Source of the DNA: Streptomyces sp. NBC_01304
GTDB lineage: Bacteria; Actinomycetota; Actinomycetes; Streptomycetales; Streptomycetaceae
Length of the DNA: 64,000 nt
Direction: 5' to 3'
NCBI RefSeq assembly: GCF_035975855.1
Contig: NZ_CP109055.1
Coordinates: forward strand, 9,982,001 to 10,046,000
The notes below the pieces were generated by a model. The model searched no databases and was not told the origin of the DNA. It saw nothing but the letters and a program-made list of their open reading frames with translations. Shown here piece after piece: positions 7,815 to 17,083 of the stretch (positions within the stretch are counted from its first letter, which is position 1; each line of letters starts with the position of its first letter). A program made the position numbers and the translations under genes.

Positions 7815-10174
7815 CAGGCGGCCTCCCAGATCGCCGAGGCCGACACATCAACGATGGCGGTCACGGCCTCGGGGTCGACGATCGAACCCCGGTCGGCGAC
7901 CGCGACCACACACCACGCTTCAGCCGCACTGAAGGTGGGCAACTCGCGGATGGGGCGTCCGGCGTCGTTGTAGACCGGCACGTTCTCGTCCACGGAGCCG
8001 TCCGCGCAGGTCTTGGTGATGCAGCCCGCCCGCCCGTCCATGACCAGGGTGGTTCCGGCGCCGAGGTAGGGGACGCCGAACGTGGCGGCCAGATCACACT
8101 CGTCGAGTGTTTCCGGCGTGCAGGTGGCGCCGGGCTTGGACCGGTAGATACGGATGGACAGTTTCCGTGCCGGTTTCGCTCCGGTGGTGATGGTGATCGT
8201 CGGGGCGAAGCGGGTGTGTGTCGACATGACCGGCGTGGCCTTGCCGGTGGTGGCGTAGGCGGGGGTGAGGGTGGCGATGCAGGCGGCCGGATCCGTCGGC
8301 ACGGGCAGCATCGGCGGCGCCGTATGCACCGGGGCGGACGGGTCCGGGTCACACGATGCGCCCGGCAGAGGGGATGGCGGGACGGCGAGGAGTTCGGCCT
8401 TCCCTACCGGCTGCCAGTCCGGCACTTTCGCGCGCAGGATGACTTCCGGCATCGCATACACGGCCCCCGCCGGAGCCGTCCCGGACACGGTGCCCGTGCC
8501 AGGCTGACCGGTGGCGGATCCGACGTTGTTGCCGTCGGCGTCCTTGAACATGATCTGCGCGATCGCATCCGGGGCTTTCCCCAACTCCGAATGGAAGTCG
8601 ACGGCATGTCCGGGGCGTACGGGCCATCCGGGCATCGTGGGGTGCTTCCACTGCACGACCGCCCCAGCTGATGCCCCGACCACGCCGATGCGGCCTTCCC
8701 GGATGGCCATCTTCGCCGGGTTGGGGATGGCAGCCACCCTGAAGCGCCCGATCCGGGCGGCCCCGTCCGTCGCAGTCGACTGGTACAGCACATACGACAA
8801 CAGGCCGATGGTGCGCACGTTCTTGTGCATCTGGCCAGGACTGTTCGGATCCGCCGACGGCCCACTGGTGCCCTGCTCCGCCCAGCCCCGCAGATAGCCG
8901 GTGAACTTGCGGTACTCCGAGGACGCATCGAGCCTCCCCGAGGCCGCGCAGTAGTGCTGACGCGAATAGGCGTTCTGACCGACCGTGTTACACCAGTCGC
9001 CCTTCTCGTCATGTCCGGCCAGCCCAGTGTGGAAGACGTTGTCCCGGTCGGACGGCTTCACCGACGTCTTCAGCCACGCTTCTACCTTGTAGAGGGCTTT
9101 TCCGTCGTAGGCGACTTTCGTCTTCGACTCGGCGACCGCCCACGCCTTCCACTCCAGAGCCGTCCCGGCCGGGGCGCGCCCATCATCAACCCGTTCCGGT
9201 ACAGGCCCGTACGCGGCCGTCCACCGCTCCGGGTCCGACATGTCATCGTCAATGAGGGTGCGCTCCGCCAAATACAGGTCCCAGCCCAAAGTGGTGGTGC
9301 CGGTACCGGTCGACTGATCAGGCCCCAGCACATTGGACCGGCTCGTGTTGCACGACGCGGCAATCGTGCACATCCCGGAGTCGGCCGGGGTCCACTGCAC
9401 GCACTCGTCCATCACCGAAATCGTGCAGTCAATCGGATTGCCGGTCACCCCCGGCTGATGCGCCACCCACCCCTGACACGGCCACCTGGTCGGCGTCACA
9501 AACCCCATCTGGTCGGCGAGGGTGACGGGTTCGGCGTACAGCCACGGACGCCCGGCCACCAGAACGATCTCGAACTCGGCGGTGACAGGCCTGCCGCTGC
9601 CCTCACATGCTCCGGTGGACAGATACCGATACTCCGGACTGCTAGGCCAGTCCAGCAGCCCCACGTCATACAGGGTCAGATACGCACGCCGCTGCTCCTG
9701 CGCTGAAGCCGAGGGGTCGGGGCAATAGGCGAGGATGCGGGCAGTGGAACCGGCGCATCCCCCGCAACTGGTGTCCGGGTTGCGGTCGCTGTTGCTCATC
9801 TGCCAGGCCAGCCACGACATGCCGTACGACATGCCGGCATCGGATGCGGCCAGGGCCCGCAGCTTCAGTCCGATTTCCCGCTCACCGATGCGCAACGGGC
9901 CGAGCGCACTCCCGGCGTGAGCGAGTCTGGTCACGGACCGCTCGAAGGGGGCACGGTCGATGCCCGTCATCTCCAGACACCAAAACCCGAGGAACTCTTT
10001 GGATGCGGGGACTGCCTTGTCCCACCATGGTGGGTCGGCGAGCATGTCGCTGCCGGGGGCGGGGCACGGAGCGCATTTCCAGAATCCGCCGATGCCGGCT
10101 TGCTTCGCCAGCCGTTTGGCCATGGCGTTGTCGACGATGGGTACGCCGCCAAGTGCCAGGTATCCGGGATACAT
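7814..10174 (-). CDS. Large minor tail protein (distal tail region)
   Basis: The ATG at 10174 (MYPGYLALGGVPIVDNAMAK) gives 786 residues, 13 nt after the tape measure stop. The opening region is typical of actinophage minor tail proteins encoded right after the tape measure. It is unusually cysteine-rich for a tail protein (KCAPCPAPG, TSCGGCAG, CTIAASCNTS), which suggests disulphides or bound metal. The C-terminal half is beta-rich with carbohydrate-binding-like spacing. Its position (tape measure, then this gene, then Gp37-like) fits a Dit or tail-tip role. Confidence 0.7.
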   Translation of the reverse strand: MYPGYLALGGVPIVDNAMAKRLAKQAGIGGFWKCAPCPAPGSDMLADPPWWDKAVPASKEFLGFWCLEMTGIDRAPFERSVTRLAHAGSALGPLRIGEREIGLKLRALAASDAGMSYGMSWLAWQMSNSDRNPDTSCGGCAGSTARILAYCPDPSASAQEQRRAYLTLYDVGLLDWPSSPEYRYLSTGACEGSGRPVTAEFEIVLVAGRPWLYAEPVTLADQMGFVTPTRWPCQGWVAHQPGVTGNPIDCTISVMDECVQWTPADSGMCTIAASCNTSRSNVLGPDQSTGTGTTTLGWDLYLAERTLIDDDMSDPERWTAAYGPVPERVDDGRAPAGTALEWKAWAVAESKTKVAYDGKALYKVEAWLKTSVKPSDRDNVFHTGLAGHDEKGDWCNTVGQNAYSRQHYCAASGRLDASSEYRKFTGYLRGWAEQGTSGPSADPNSPGQMHKNVRTIGLLSYVLYQSTATDGAARIGRFRVAAIPNPAKMAIREGRIGVVGASAGAVVQWKHPTMPGWPVRPGHAVDFHSELGKAPDAIAQIMFKDADGNNVGSATGQPGTGTVSGTAPAGAVYAMPEVILRAKVPDWQPVGKAELLAVPPSPLPGASCDPDPSAPVHTAPPMLPVPTDPAACIATLTPAYATTGKATPVMSTHTRFAPTITITTGAKPARKLSIRIYRSKPGATCTPETLDECDLAATFGVPYLGAGTTLVMDGRAGCITKTCADGSVDENVPVYNDAGRPIRELPTFSAAEAWCVVAVADRGSIVDPEAVTAIVDVSASAIWEAA

Positions 10175-10187
10175 ACGGCGGCTCCCT

Positions 10188-13100
10188 TTAGATGGCTCGG
10201 GCGAGGCGGGCGACGGCGGCCATGGCGACTGCTTCGGGATCGCGGGCCGGGGTGTGGATGTGGATACCGCCCACATCGATACGTGTGCCAGTCCGAGGGT
10301 TCATCTGGCCTGCTTCCTTGGTGAGGCCGGACTGTTCCATCAGTTCCTGGCGTCTGGAGCGCTTGGAGGCGGAGAGCGGAATGACGACTTCGGGCCCGGC
10401 TTCGCCGATGAGGGCGTAGGTAGGGCCGGTAACGATCGCGCCGCGTGCGAGTCCGGGAATGAAGCTCCGGAGGGCGGAGGGGATGAGGTTCTTCACGCCG
10501 TCGATCAGTGAGCGGGCGGCTTGACCGGCGATGCTGGCGAGCTGTCCGGGGAGCTGCTTGACCTTGTCGACGATCCAGGTGATGGCGGAGGTTACGGTGC
10601 GTTTCGCTGCGTCCCAGGCGCGGGTCATCAGCCCCGACAAGGCGCTTCCCAGGCCGGACAGAGCACCGGTGATCATGGTGGGCAGGCGCTTGACGAAATT
10701 GACGATCTCGGTGACCTTCGACGAAACCACCGTGTAGCCGATCTGCCAGGCCGAGCGCAGGAGGCTGCCGATCATGCTGCCCAGCGACGACAGAATCTGC
10801 GACATGCGGGAGGGCAGCTTGCTGACGAAGTCGACGACCATCGACACCCCGGCCGATACCGCGCTGACGGCCAACTGCCACGCGGACTGCATCAGCTGCC
10901 ACAACAGCGGGCCCAGTGACATCAGCACCTGGCCGATCATTCCCGGCAGCTGCCCCATGACCTGCATCATCGACGTGATCAACGCCCAGGCGGCCTGGCC
11001 GCCGGCCTGCATCAGCTGGATCGGAAGCGACGCGAATGCCATCACGATTTTCATGAGGATTTCGCCCCAACTGAACGTTGAGACGGCCTCCTTCACGCCG
11101 TCGCCGACGGCCTTACCGGCGCTGCTTCCGGCGTTCTTGGCTTCGGGGCTCTCCGTGTCTGACTTGAAGAGGCTCCCGATCCACTCGGGGATTTTCTCGA
11201 TGAACTCGACGAGCTTCGCCTGCAGGGAATCGGCCCAGCCGTTGACGATGTTGGGGATCTCGTTGGCCCACTCGCTCATCTTGCGGGTGAGGGCATCGGT
11301 CCAGCCCTTGACGATGTCGGGCAGCTTGTCCGTCCACTCGACGAGCTTGTCTGTCGCGGACTGCATCCATTCGGTGATCTTCTCGGCGATCTTCGGTGCT
11401 GCCTGACTGATCGCGTCGGCGGCGGACTGCGCCCACCTTGCGATCACCCCGGGCACCTTCGACACGAACTCCGCGAGCCGTACTGCCGCTTGCTCCACCC
11501 AGTCCTGTACGGCGGCGCCGATCTCCATGGCCTTGCCTGCCGCTGCTGCGGTGATGGACCCCACCCAGCTGGTGACCAGGCCGGGGGCGCGGACGGTGAA
11601 CTTCGCCAGCTCTGTGACGGCGCCGGGAATCCATGCGGCCACGGCCGAAGCGATCCCGGCGGCCTTGCCGCGGATGGTGCGGGCCGCCTCGATCTCCCAC
11701 ATGGCGACCGCGACGGCGATGTCCATGGCCTTGTCGCGCAGCCAGCGGGCGGCCTGCGGTGCCCAGTCGGCGACCGCCCTGCCGATGTCGACAGCCGCTT
11801 CGCCCAGGCGTCTGGTGGCGGTGAGGACCCATTCCCACACAGCGGATGCGATCCTCGGCGCAGCTTCCTTGATCGCAGACCAGGCGGTTGTAGCCCAGCC
11901 GGCGATGATGCCGGGCAGGGCGGTGACGAAGCCGCGGAGCCTCGCCCACCCCGCCGCAGTCCACTCGCCGATCAGGGAGCCGAACTGTGCGGCGTATCCG
12001 CCGATGGCCTTCAGGCCGTCCCAGATCCAGCCCGGCAGTTTCCTCGCCAACCCTGCGATGGCCTGGAAGGCTTTGGCGGTCTGCGCCTTCAGCTTGTCCC
12101 AGTTGCCGGTCACGATGGAGATCAGAATGCCGAGGGGGCCGAGGATCACGGAGACCACCAGCGGCCAGTTCTCCACGATCCAGTCGAAGGCGGCCTTCAG
12201 ACCGGACCAGATTGCCCGGCCGATCGACGCGAAAGCCGAACCTACGGACTTTGCCACTGAAACGATCTTTGACCAGGCTGTCTGCAGCCATGTGGTGCGA
12301 GTCCACACAAAGTAGATCGCGACACCGATCGCGACGAGGAGCGCCCCGATCCCGGTCGAGATCAGCACGCCCTTGACGGTGATCCCCAGGGCGATGAACG
12401 CGGCCTTCAGGACCGCGATCGCAGACGCGATCTTCGCTGCGATGAGGATGACAGGGCCGAGTACGGCCGTGAACACCAGGAACCCGGATGCGGCTGCCTT
12501 GACCGGATCGGGCAGCCGGGTCATCCACCGCACGAACGTCGTCAGGCCGCCGACAACCTTCGTGAACGCAGACAGCAGCCCGGACTCGCCGATCGAGATG
12601 GCCAGACCTTCGGCCGCCGACTTCAGTGCGGTCATGCCGCCCTTGGCGCCCTGGTTCATGGTGTCGGCCATGCGTTTCGCGGAACCCTCGCTGTCGCGGG
12701 TCGCGTCGCGCATCCTGTTGATCGCGGGCAACCCCTGATCCAGGAGGGCCGCAAGCTGGGGGCCGCCCCGGGTTCCGAACATCTTCGTGGCCTGCGCGCC
12801 GGTGATTCCGGCCTTGGCCATGTCGTAGATGACGTCGATCATCGGGCGCATCTTCCCCGACGAGTCGGTCAGCGAGACACCGAGCTTGTCGAGCTGGGTC
12901 GTCACCTTCGCCGGGGCCGACTGCAGACCCAGCAGCACGTTCCTGAGGCTGGTTCCGGCCATAGAGCCTTGAATGCCCGCGTTGCCGAACAGGCCGATCA
13001 GGGCGGCCGTGTCGGAGAATTCCAGGCCCGCCTGTTTCGCGATGGGCCCGACATACTTGAACGATTCGCCGAGCATCGAAATGTCGACGTTGGCGTTCGA

Positions 13101-13949
13101 CATGGTCTTGGCGAGCACGTCGTTGACGCGTCCGAGCTGTTCGGCCTTGAAGCCATAGCCGGTCATGATGTTCGACGTGATGTCGGCCGCCTGGCCGAGG
13201 TCCATCTGTGCGGCAGCAGCCAACTGCAGCGTGGACGGCATCGCGGCCATGATCTGGTTCGTCTTCAACCCGGCCATGCCCAAAAAGCCCATGGCGTCGG
13301 CGGCTTCAGACGCAGAGAACTTCGTAGTGGCGCCGAGCTGTTTGGCGAGGTTGTTGAGCTGAGTGAACTCGGGACCGGTGGCGTTGGTGACCGCCTTCAC
13401 CCGGTTCATACCGGCCTCGAAGTTCGAGGACATCGCGATGATCCCGGCCGTCGCAACAGCCGCCGGGAGAGACAGGTTCCGGCTGATCGCAGATCCGGCC
13501 TTCGCCGCCGCCGAAGGCCCCTTGTTGATCTCGGTGGCCATGGCCGTGCCGACAGCAGACCAGCGCTGACGCACCGTCGACGCAGCCGTCCCGAGGGCGC
13601 TTGCGATCTGCGCGCCAGCAGTGCGGGCCGTCATGGTGGCCGTGTTCCATGCGCCGGAAAGGCCGGTCGCGATAGCGGTTCCGGCGTGGGTGAGGCCGGT
13701 GCGCATGGACGATCCGAAGCCCGTCGCCGCAGTGCGCCCGGCGGTAGCGGCACGGGTTGCGGTGTCCCGGCCGAGGCGGGACCCGAACGTCGTGGCCGCG
13801 GTCGTGGCCGCAGCTGTCATTCCGGCGCGGGTGGCCGTGTCGAAAGAGCGGGTAGCGGCGGTTCCGGCGGCGCGCATCTGTGCCTGCAGCTGGGGGCGCA
13901 GTCTTCGGGTGTCGGCCAGGATTTCCACGAACGCCGTCGCGAGCGCCAC
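10188..13949 (-). CDS. Tail tape measure protein
   Basis: 1253 residues from a GTG start preceded by an AAGGAG ribosome site. This is the longest gene in the window, directly after the tail chaperones. An Ala/Thr/Arg-rich N-terminus precedes a TP901/PhageMin_Tail-type core at about residues 165-430 (FEAGMNRVKAVTNATG, ATTKFSASEAADAMGFLG, MFGTRGGPQLAALLDQG). Strongly hydrophobic segments at about 490-560 (FLVFTAVLGPVILIAAK, GIGALLVAIGVAIYFVW) are typical membrane-inserting parts. Long Trp-rich helical repeats follow up to about residue 1150. Its length sets tail length, so a tail on the order of 190 nm would be expected from known scaling. No peptidase domain was recognised. Confidence 0.93.
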   Translation of the reverse strand: MALATAFVEILADTRRLRPQLQAQMRAAGTAATRSFDTATRAGMTAAATTAATTFGSRLGRDTATRAATAGRTAATGFGSSMRTGLTHAGTAIATGLSGAWNTATMTARTAGAQIASALGTAASTVRQRWSAVGTAMATEINKGPSAAAKAGSAISRNLSLPAAVATAGIIAMSSNFEAGMNRVKAVTNATGPEFTQLNNLAKQLGATTKFSASEAADAMGFLGMAGLKTNQIMAAMPSTLQLAAAAQMDLGQAADITSNIMTGYGFKAEQLGRVNDVLAKTMSNANVDISMLGESFKYVGPIAKQAGLEFSDTAALIGLFGNAGIQGSMAGTSLRNVLLGLQSAPAKVTTQLDKLGVSLTDSSGKMRPMIDVIYDMAKAGITGAQATKMFGTRGGPQLAALLDQGLPAINRMRDATRDSEGSAKRMADTMNQGAKGGMTALKSAAEGLAISIGESGLLSAFTKVVGGLTTFVRWMTRLPDPVKAAASGFLVFTAVLGPVILIAAKIASAIAVLKAAFIALGITVKGVLISTGIGALLVAIGVAIYFVWTRTTWLQTAWSKIVSVAKSVGSAFASIGRAIWSGLKAAFDWIVENWPLVVSVILGPLGILISIVTGNWDKLKAQTAKAFQAIAGLARKLPGWIWDGLKAIGGYAAQFGSLIGEWTAAGWARLRGFVTALPGIIAGWATTAWSAIKEAAPRIASAVWEWVLTATRRLGEAAVDIGRAVADWAPQAARWLRDKAMDIAVAVAMWEIEAARTIRGKAAGIASAVAAWIPGAVTELAKFTVRAPGLVTSWVGSITAAAAGKAMEIGAAVQDWVEQAAVRLAEFVSKVPGVIARWAQSAADAISQAAPKIAEKITEWMQSATDKLVEWTDKLPDIVKGWTDALTRKMSEWANEIPNIVNGWADSLQAKLVEFIEKIPEWIGSLFKSDTESPEAKNAGSSAGKAVGDGVKEAVSTFSWGEILMKIVMAFASLPIQLMQAGGQAAWALITSMMQVMGQLPGMIGQVLMSLGPLLWQLMQSAWQLAVSAVSAGVSMVVDFVSKLPSRMSQILSSLGSMIGSLLRSAWQIGYTVVSSKVTEIVNFVKRLPTMITGALSGLGSALSGLMTRAWDAAKRTVTSAITWIVDKVKQLPGQLASIAGQAARSLIDGVKNLIPSALRSFIPGLARGAIVTGPTYALIGEAGPEVVIPLSASKRSRRQELMEQSGLTKEAGQMNPRTGTRIDVGGIHIHTPARDPEAVAMAAVARLARAI

Positions 13950-13974
13950 CGGGATTCTCCTTCCTGATCGTGGT

Positions 13975-14586
13975 CTAGGTGCGGGTCAGTGCTGCCATCT
14001 GGTTCATCGCGGCGCTGAAAGCTGCCTCTTCGGCCGGGTCCGGGACGGACAGGTCATCGAGTAGGTCTGTGCTGTCAGGCAGGGCGAGGGGAGCCCATAC
14101 CTGGGATTCGAGCCGCGCGATGCCCTGCTCGGTCTTGCCGTCCTTGTCGGGCTCAACGGTGGCGCGCAGCAGATGCCACATGAGGGCCAGCACCCGCCGG
14201 ACCGGCATGGTGAGGGGGTCGGTGCCACCGCACTCGGTGGCCACCCATGGGTCGAAGTGGAGCCACTGGGCGCGGATGCTTGCCGCGAGACGTACCGCCG
14301 CAGGCCAGGACAGTGCACACACGTGCTCCGCGAGAGCGAGGGTGATGGCGTGGACGTCGTCGAGGTCGAAGGCGTCGTCCACGTCGGCCAGGCGCAGACA
14401 CCAGGTGTCGAACCCGTCCACCTTCTGGGCGATGGCCCACCAGTCGCTGGTGGAGAGCACGCCGATCCACCAGTCCGCCGGCTGTTCGGGCAGACCGTAT
14501 GGTTCTGCGTCGACATCGATGGCGAGGAACCCGGTGTGCGGGGGCCATGCGGGTTCGGTGGGGGCAGCGTCATCGGGGGTGGTCAC
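13975..14586 (-). CDS. Tail assembly chaperone, downstream partner (gpT-like)
   Basis: 203 residues, read from a GTG whose sequence overlaps the stop of the upstream chaperone (GCGTGACC). It sits directly before the tape measure gene, the standard place for the second tail chaperone. The protein is acidic, helical and Trp-rich (PADWWIGVLSTSDWWAIAQ). It lies in the -1 frame relative to its partner. It could be made by coupled re-initiation or as a fusion through -1 frameshifting; no canonical slippery heptamer is visible at the junction. Confidence 0.7.
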   Translation of the reverse strand: MTTPDDAAPTEPAWPPHTGFLAIDVDAEPYGLPEQPADWWIGVLSTSDWWAIAQKVDGFDTWCLRLADVDDAFDLDDVHAITLALAEHVCALSWPAAVRLAASIRAQWLHFDPWVATECGGTDPLTMPVRRVLALMWHLLRATVEPDKDGKTEQGIARLESQVWAPLALPDSTDLLDDLSVPDPAEEAAFSAAMNQMAALTRT

Positions 14587-14996
14587 GCCTTCTTTGTGCG
14601 GCGCTGAGCGCGGTTGGGTCCGGGGGCTTCGGATCCCATGGCGGCGAAGGCGCGGTTGACGTCCGGGGACCAGGTTTCGATGAGCGTGTTGATGACCTTG
14701 GAGACGTCCTCGTAGTCGAGGTCGTCATCGAGGTCACGCAGGCGGCTTTCGAGCCACGCGGCATCGGCGCCGGAGAGGCATACGTCGCCGAACACGCCGA
14801 AGGCGTAGGCCTTTTCCGCGTCGGAGGAGCCTGGGGCCGCGCAGGTGGCCAGGCGCGCCCACATGGCCTTCTTGGGGCAGCGTGCGGTGACGGTGCGTCC
14901 GTCCCAGTCGAAGGTGATGGGGCTGGGGGTGTTCTTCTGGTCCTTCTTGGGGGTGGTGAAGGACAGCGGGGCGGTGGTGGTGTCGGTGGTGGGCAT
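14583..14996 (-). CDS. Tail assembly chaperone, upstream partner (gpG-like)
   Basis: The ATG at 14996 has a strong ribosome site (GGAGG, 7-nt spacing), giving 137 residues; it was preferred over a TTG 36 nt upstream. The product has a flexible Thr-rich start, a beta-hairpin (ITFDWDGRTVTARC) and a helical, acidic remainder (LESRLRDLDDDLDYEDVSKVINTLIE), ending NRAQRRTKKA. Two tail chaperones before a tape measure are universal in siphoviruses. The stop codon overlaps the start of the second chaperone. Confidence 0.7.
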   Translation of the reverse strand: MPTTDTTTAPLSFTTPKKDQKNTPSPITFDWDGRTVTARCPKKAMWARLATCAAPGSSDAEKAYAFGVFGDVCLSGADAAWLESRLRDLDDDLDYEDVSKVINTLIETWSPDVNRAFAAMGSEAPGPNRAQRRTKKA

Positions 14997-15022
14997 ATGG
15001 GTTCCTCCCGGCTCGGCGGTCG

Positions 15023-15052
15023 CCTCAGGCAACGATTAACGGTTGCCTGAGG
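15023..15052 (-). terminator. Intergenic hairpin upstream of the tail chaperones
   Basis: Perfect 11-bp inverted repeat (CCTCAGGCAAC / GTTGCCTGAGG, 8-nt loop) covering the stop codon of the preceding gene and lying 27 nt before the chaperone ATG. It has no T-run. It could be a partial terminator or attenuator that lowers chaperone and tape measure transcription relative to head genes, or an mRNA-stability element. Confidence 0.5.
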
Positions 15053-15464
15053 AAACGACTGGCCAGGGCGAAGCCGTCCGCAGCGCCCGCTCCAGGAACC
15101 TCACCGGCGGTGTTCCACGCACCTGCCGGGCATAGACGAACCCCTTGGAACCCTTCGGCTTGAACCGCAGAAACTGGGAACGCCGCGGCCGGATGGGGCC
15201 CCGGCCCGCATACACACCGGTCCCCTTCTCCTGATAGATCGCGTACGGAAGATCGGTGCCGATCCGCGCCGTGATCCGCCCCGGGACCGCGACCGTCGTC
15301 GACCGGATCGACGCCCGCAGACGGCCGTTGTTCACCGGAGCGTTCACCTTCGCCTGGGATTCCACGCGCTTCCCGGCAGTGCGTACCGCCGTCACAAGCG
15401 GCGAACCGGGCGCGGTCAGCAGCCGCCCCAGTTCCGCCTCGTTGATGACCACCCGGACCGGCAT
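15036..15464 (-). CDS. HK97 gp10-like neck or tail-completion protein
   Basis: The 142 residues have the HK97-gp10 family layout: an N-terminal helix (LVTAVRTAGKRVESQAKVNAP), then NNGRLRASIRSTTVAVPGR, RIGTDLPYAIYQEKGTGVYAG, and a final helix (RFLERALRTA). This family forms the neck or tail-completion ring joining head and tail. It is coupled by a TGATG overlap to the short gene upstream and lies just before the chaperones, as expected. Confidence 0.8.
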   Translation of the reverse strand: MPVRVVINEAELGRLLTAPGSPLVTAVRTAGKRVESQAKVNAPVNNGRLRASIRSTTVAVPGRITARIGTDLPYAIYQEKGTGVYAGRGPIRPRRSQFLRFKPKGSKGFVYARQVRGTPPVRFLERALRTASPWPVVSSGNR

Positions 15465-15637
15465 CAGACCTCCCGGATCTCTTCGACCAGGCCGAGTTCG
15501 AGCGCGGCCCGGTTCGCGAGCGTCAGTGGCCAGTTGGTGAGCACCGTGCCGACCGGCGGGGCGCCCGCGTACGGGATGCGGATACGGACGGTGACCCGGT
15601 CCACGGGCTTGGCCAACGGCATGGTCTGGTCAGGCAT
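15464..15637 (-). CDS. Small head-tail region protein (57 aa)
   Basis: A 57-residue product (MPDQTMPLAKPVDRVTVRIR to EEIREV) starts at an ATG preceded by GGAGT. It overlaps its upstream neighbour by 8 nt and its downstream neighbour through TGATG, so it is locked into the operon. It is beta-rich at the start with a C-terminal helix (LTLANRAALELGLVEEI). No family was recognised; it may be a connector accessory protein. Confidence 0.6.
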   Translation of the reverse strand: MPDQTMPLAKPVDRVTVRIRIPYAGAPPVGTVLTNWPLTLANRAALELGLVEEIREV

Positions 15638-16226
15638 GGGGTACTCCTCGCACCAGCGGGGGCAGGATCAGATTCGCCTCACCCGTAGCGATCACCGTCA
15701 GCACGCCGCCCGCGCACCCGCCGGCCGGGCCCACGGGCCGCCATGCGTCGGCGCGGAGCTGGTATTCGCCGGGAAGGTCTTCGACGTTGCAGCAGAACAC
15801 CGCCATGCGCAGCAGTTCCTCGTCCGCGAGGAAGTCGTAGGCCTCTTGTGAGAGGACGTCACACGGGGGTGCGGAGCCGTCTTCGGTGAGGGCAATGCAG
15901 CGGTGCACGCCGATTTCCATGACGACGTTCAGCGTGCCGGAGGGGCAGTTGTCCGCGGAGATGAGGCCCAGTCCGGTGCCGGAGGCGTCTTGGGGGGAGA
16001 TGGACTGCACCCGTCCCCACAGGTGGCCGTCTTTGGACTGGTCGGGGCAGGGGCAGCCGCATCCGTCCATCGGCAGCAGATCGGCCTGATGGCGCAGGCA
16101 GCATTCGCAGACTTCGAACCCGGCCCTGGTGAACATGGTGCAGGCGCAGGTGACCAGGTGCGCGAGGATCCGGCCGATCCGAGAGAGCGGCCGGTCGGAT
16201 TTCAGGGGTGGGGGCAGACCGGTCAT
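15630..16226 (-). CDS. Cysteine-rich head-tail connector region protein
   Basis: 198 residues from an ATG that overlaps the upstream stop by 4 nt (ATGA). It holds about ten cysteines within residues 26-58 (CACTMFTRAGFEVCECC, DGCGCPCPDQ) plus CCN and GGCAGG later, unusual for a phage connector and suggestive of zinc binding. The rest is beta-rich (VVMEIGVHRCIALTEDG). By position it could be a head-closure or tail-terminator protein. No family was recognised. Confidence 0.65.
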   Translation of the reverse strand: MTGLPPPLKSDRPLSRIGRILAHLVTCACTMFTRAGFEVCECCLRHQADLLPMDGCGCPCPDQSKDGHLWGRVQSISPQDASGTGLGLISADNCPSGTLNVVMEIGVHRCIALTEDGSAPPCDVLSQEAYDFLADEELLRMAVFCCNVEDLPGEYQLRADAWRPVGPAGGCAGGVLTVIATGEANLILPPLVRGVPHA

Positions 16227-17077
16227 CGCATCCACCTGCCGTATCCGGCACTCGGCCACGTTTCGACGCGTCCGGCGGGGGTGATGTCGGGGCTGTAGAC
16301 GCCGGGCTTGCGCAGTTGCCGCTTCGGGTTGACGGCGGACAGCCACTGATCGACCCCCGAAATGCCGGTCTTGCCTTCGGCATAGAACTGGGCGGGGTCG
16401 ATTTCCCAGGACACGCCGTCACGGGTGACCTGCGTGACGTTGAAGGGGATGTCGCACTTGCCCTTGGCGCAGGCCTTCGCCAGCTGCTGGGCGAGAATCC
16501 CCACCGCCCGCTGGCCGCCCGGCGGTACGGGCTCTCCGCGCAGGTAGATGACCGCCCATGTCCCGTACTCGGTATAGGACTTGGTGAGGTCCTGGCAGGT
16601 CGGCCACTCACGGCCGTCACAGCGCACCAGGGTCTGCTTGTCGTAGAGCCGGTACGCGGAGCCGTCGTCGGGAAGTTTGATGCCGTCGACCCACACGGCG
16701 GCAATCTCACCGGCCGGGCCCGGCAGCACGATTTTGGAGACGACGGCCGCACAGTCGCATGCGTCGCGGTCGCACTGCTGGCAGCGGAAGTTGAACCACT
16801 CACCGCCCACCAGCGCAGGGATCCAACCTGTCCCGGAACCCCAGTACCCGGTCCCGGGACAGGTGGAGCACGGGTTGCCGCAGCACCGCTTGCACGGACG
16901 CAGGGCAACCGCGCACTGGCCGAAGCGCCGCCCGGACAAGGCCCAGATGATCTCTACAGCGGTGGCGAGCGCACTGGCCCACACCTGCGGCAAAAACTCA
17001 TCAGGTTTCGCGCATGTGGTGTCTGCGGTCCAGCCGCACCACTGGTTGTCCTCGTCCGGGACGATCGCCTCAGCCAC
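16223..17077 (-). CDS. Head-tail adaptor-like protein, cysteine-rich
   Basis: 284 residues. The N-terminal helix region (LPQVWASALATAVEIIWALSG) resembles head-tail adaptor proteins. It is interrupted by a cysteine-rich insert (PCKRCCGNPCSTCPGTGYWG, then CQQCDRDACDC) that looks like two zinc knuckles. The C-terminal half contains a DNA- or portal-facing domain with VWVDGIKLPDDGSAYRLYD and Trp-rich strands. It sits between the FN3 tail protein and the connector genes, coupled to the latter. Adaptor role is inferred from position and the N-terminal helices. Confidence 0.6.
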   Translation of the reverse strand: MAEAIVPDEDNQWCGWTADTTCAKPDEFLPQVWASALATAVEIIWALSGRRFGQCAVALRPCKRCCGNPCSTCPGTGYWGSGTGWIPALVGGEWFNFRCQQCDRDACDCAAVVSKIVLPGPAGEIAAVWVDGIKLPDDGSAYRLYDKQTLVRCDGREWPTCQDLTKSYTEYGTWAVIYLRGEPVPPGGQRAVGILAQQLAKACAKGKCDIPFNVTQVTRDGVSWEIDPAQFYAEGKTGISGVDQWLSAVNPKRQLRKPGVYSPDITPAGRVETWPSAGYGRWMR

Positions 17078-17083
17078 AGCCGG

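Noticed and set aside
11113..12528. A 471-residue frame inside the tape measure gene
   Set aside because: Arg/Gly/His-rich shadow of the tape measure, which has family motifs and membrane spans.
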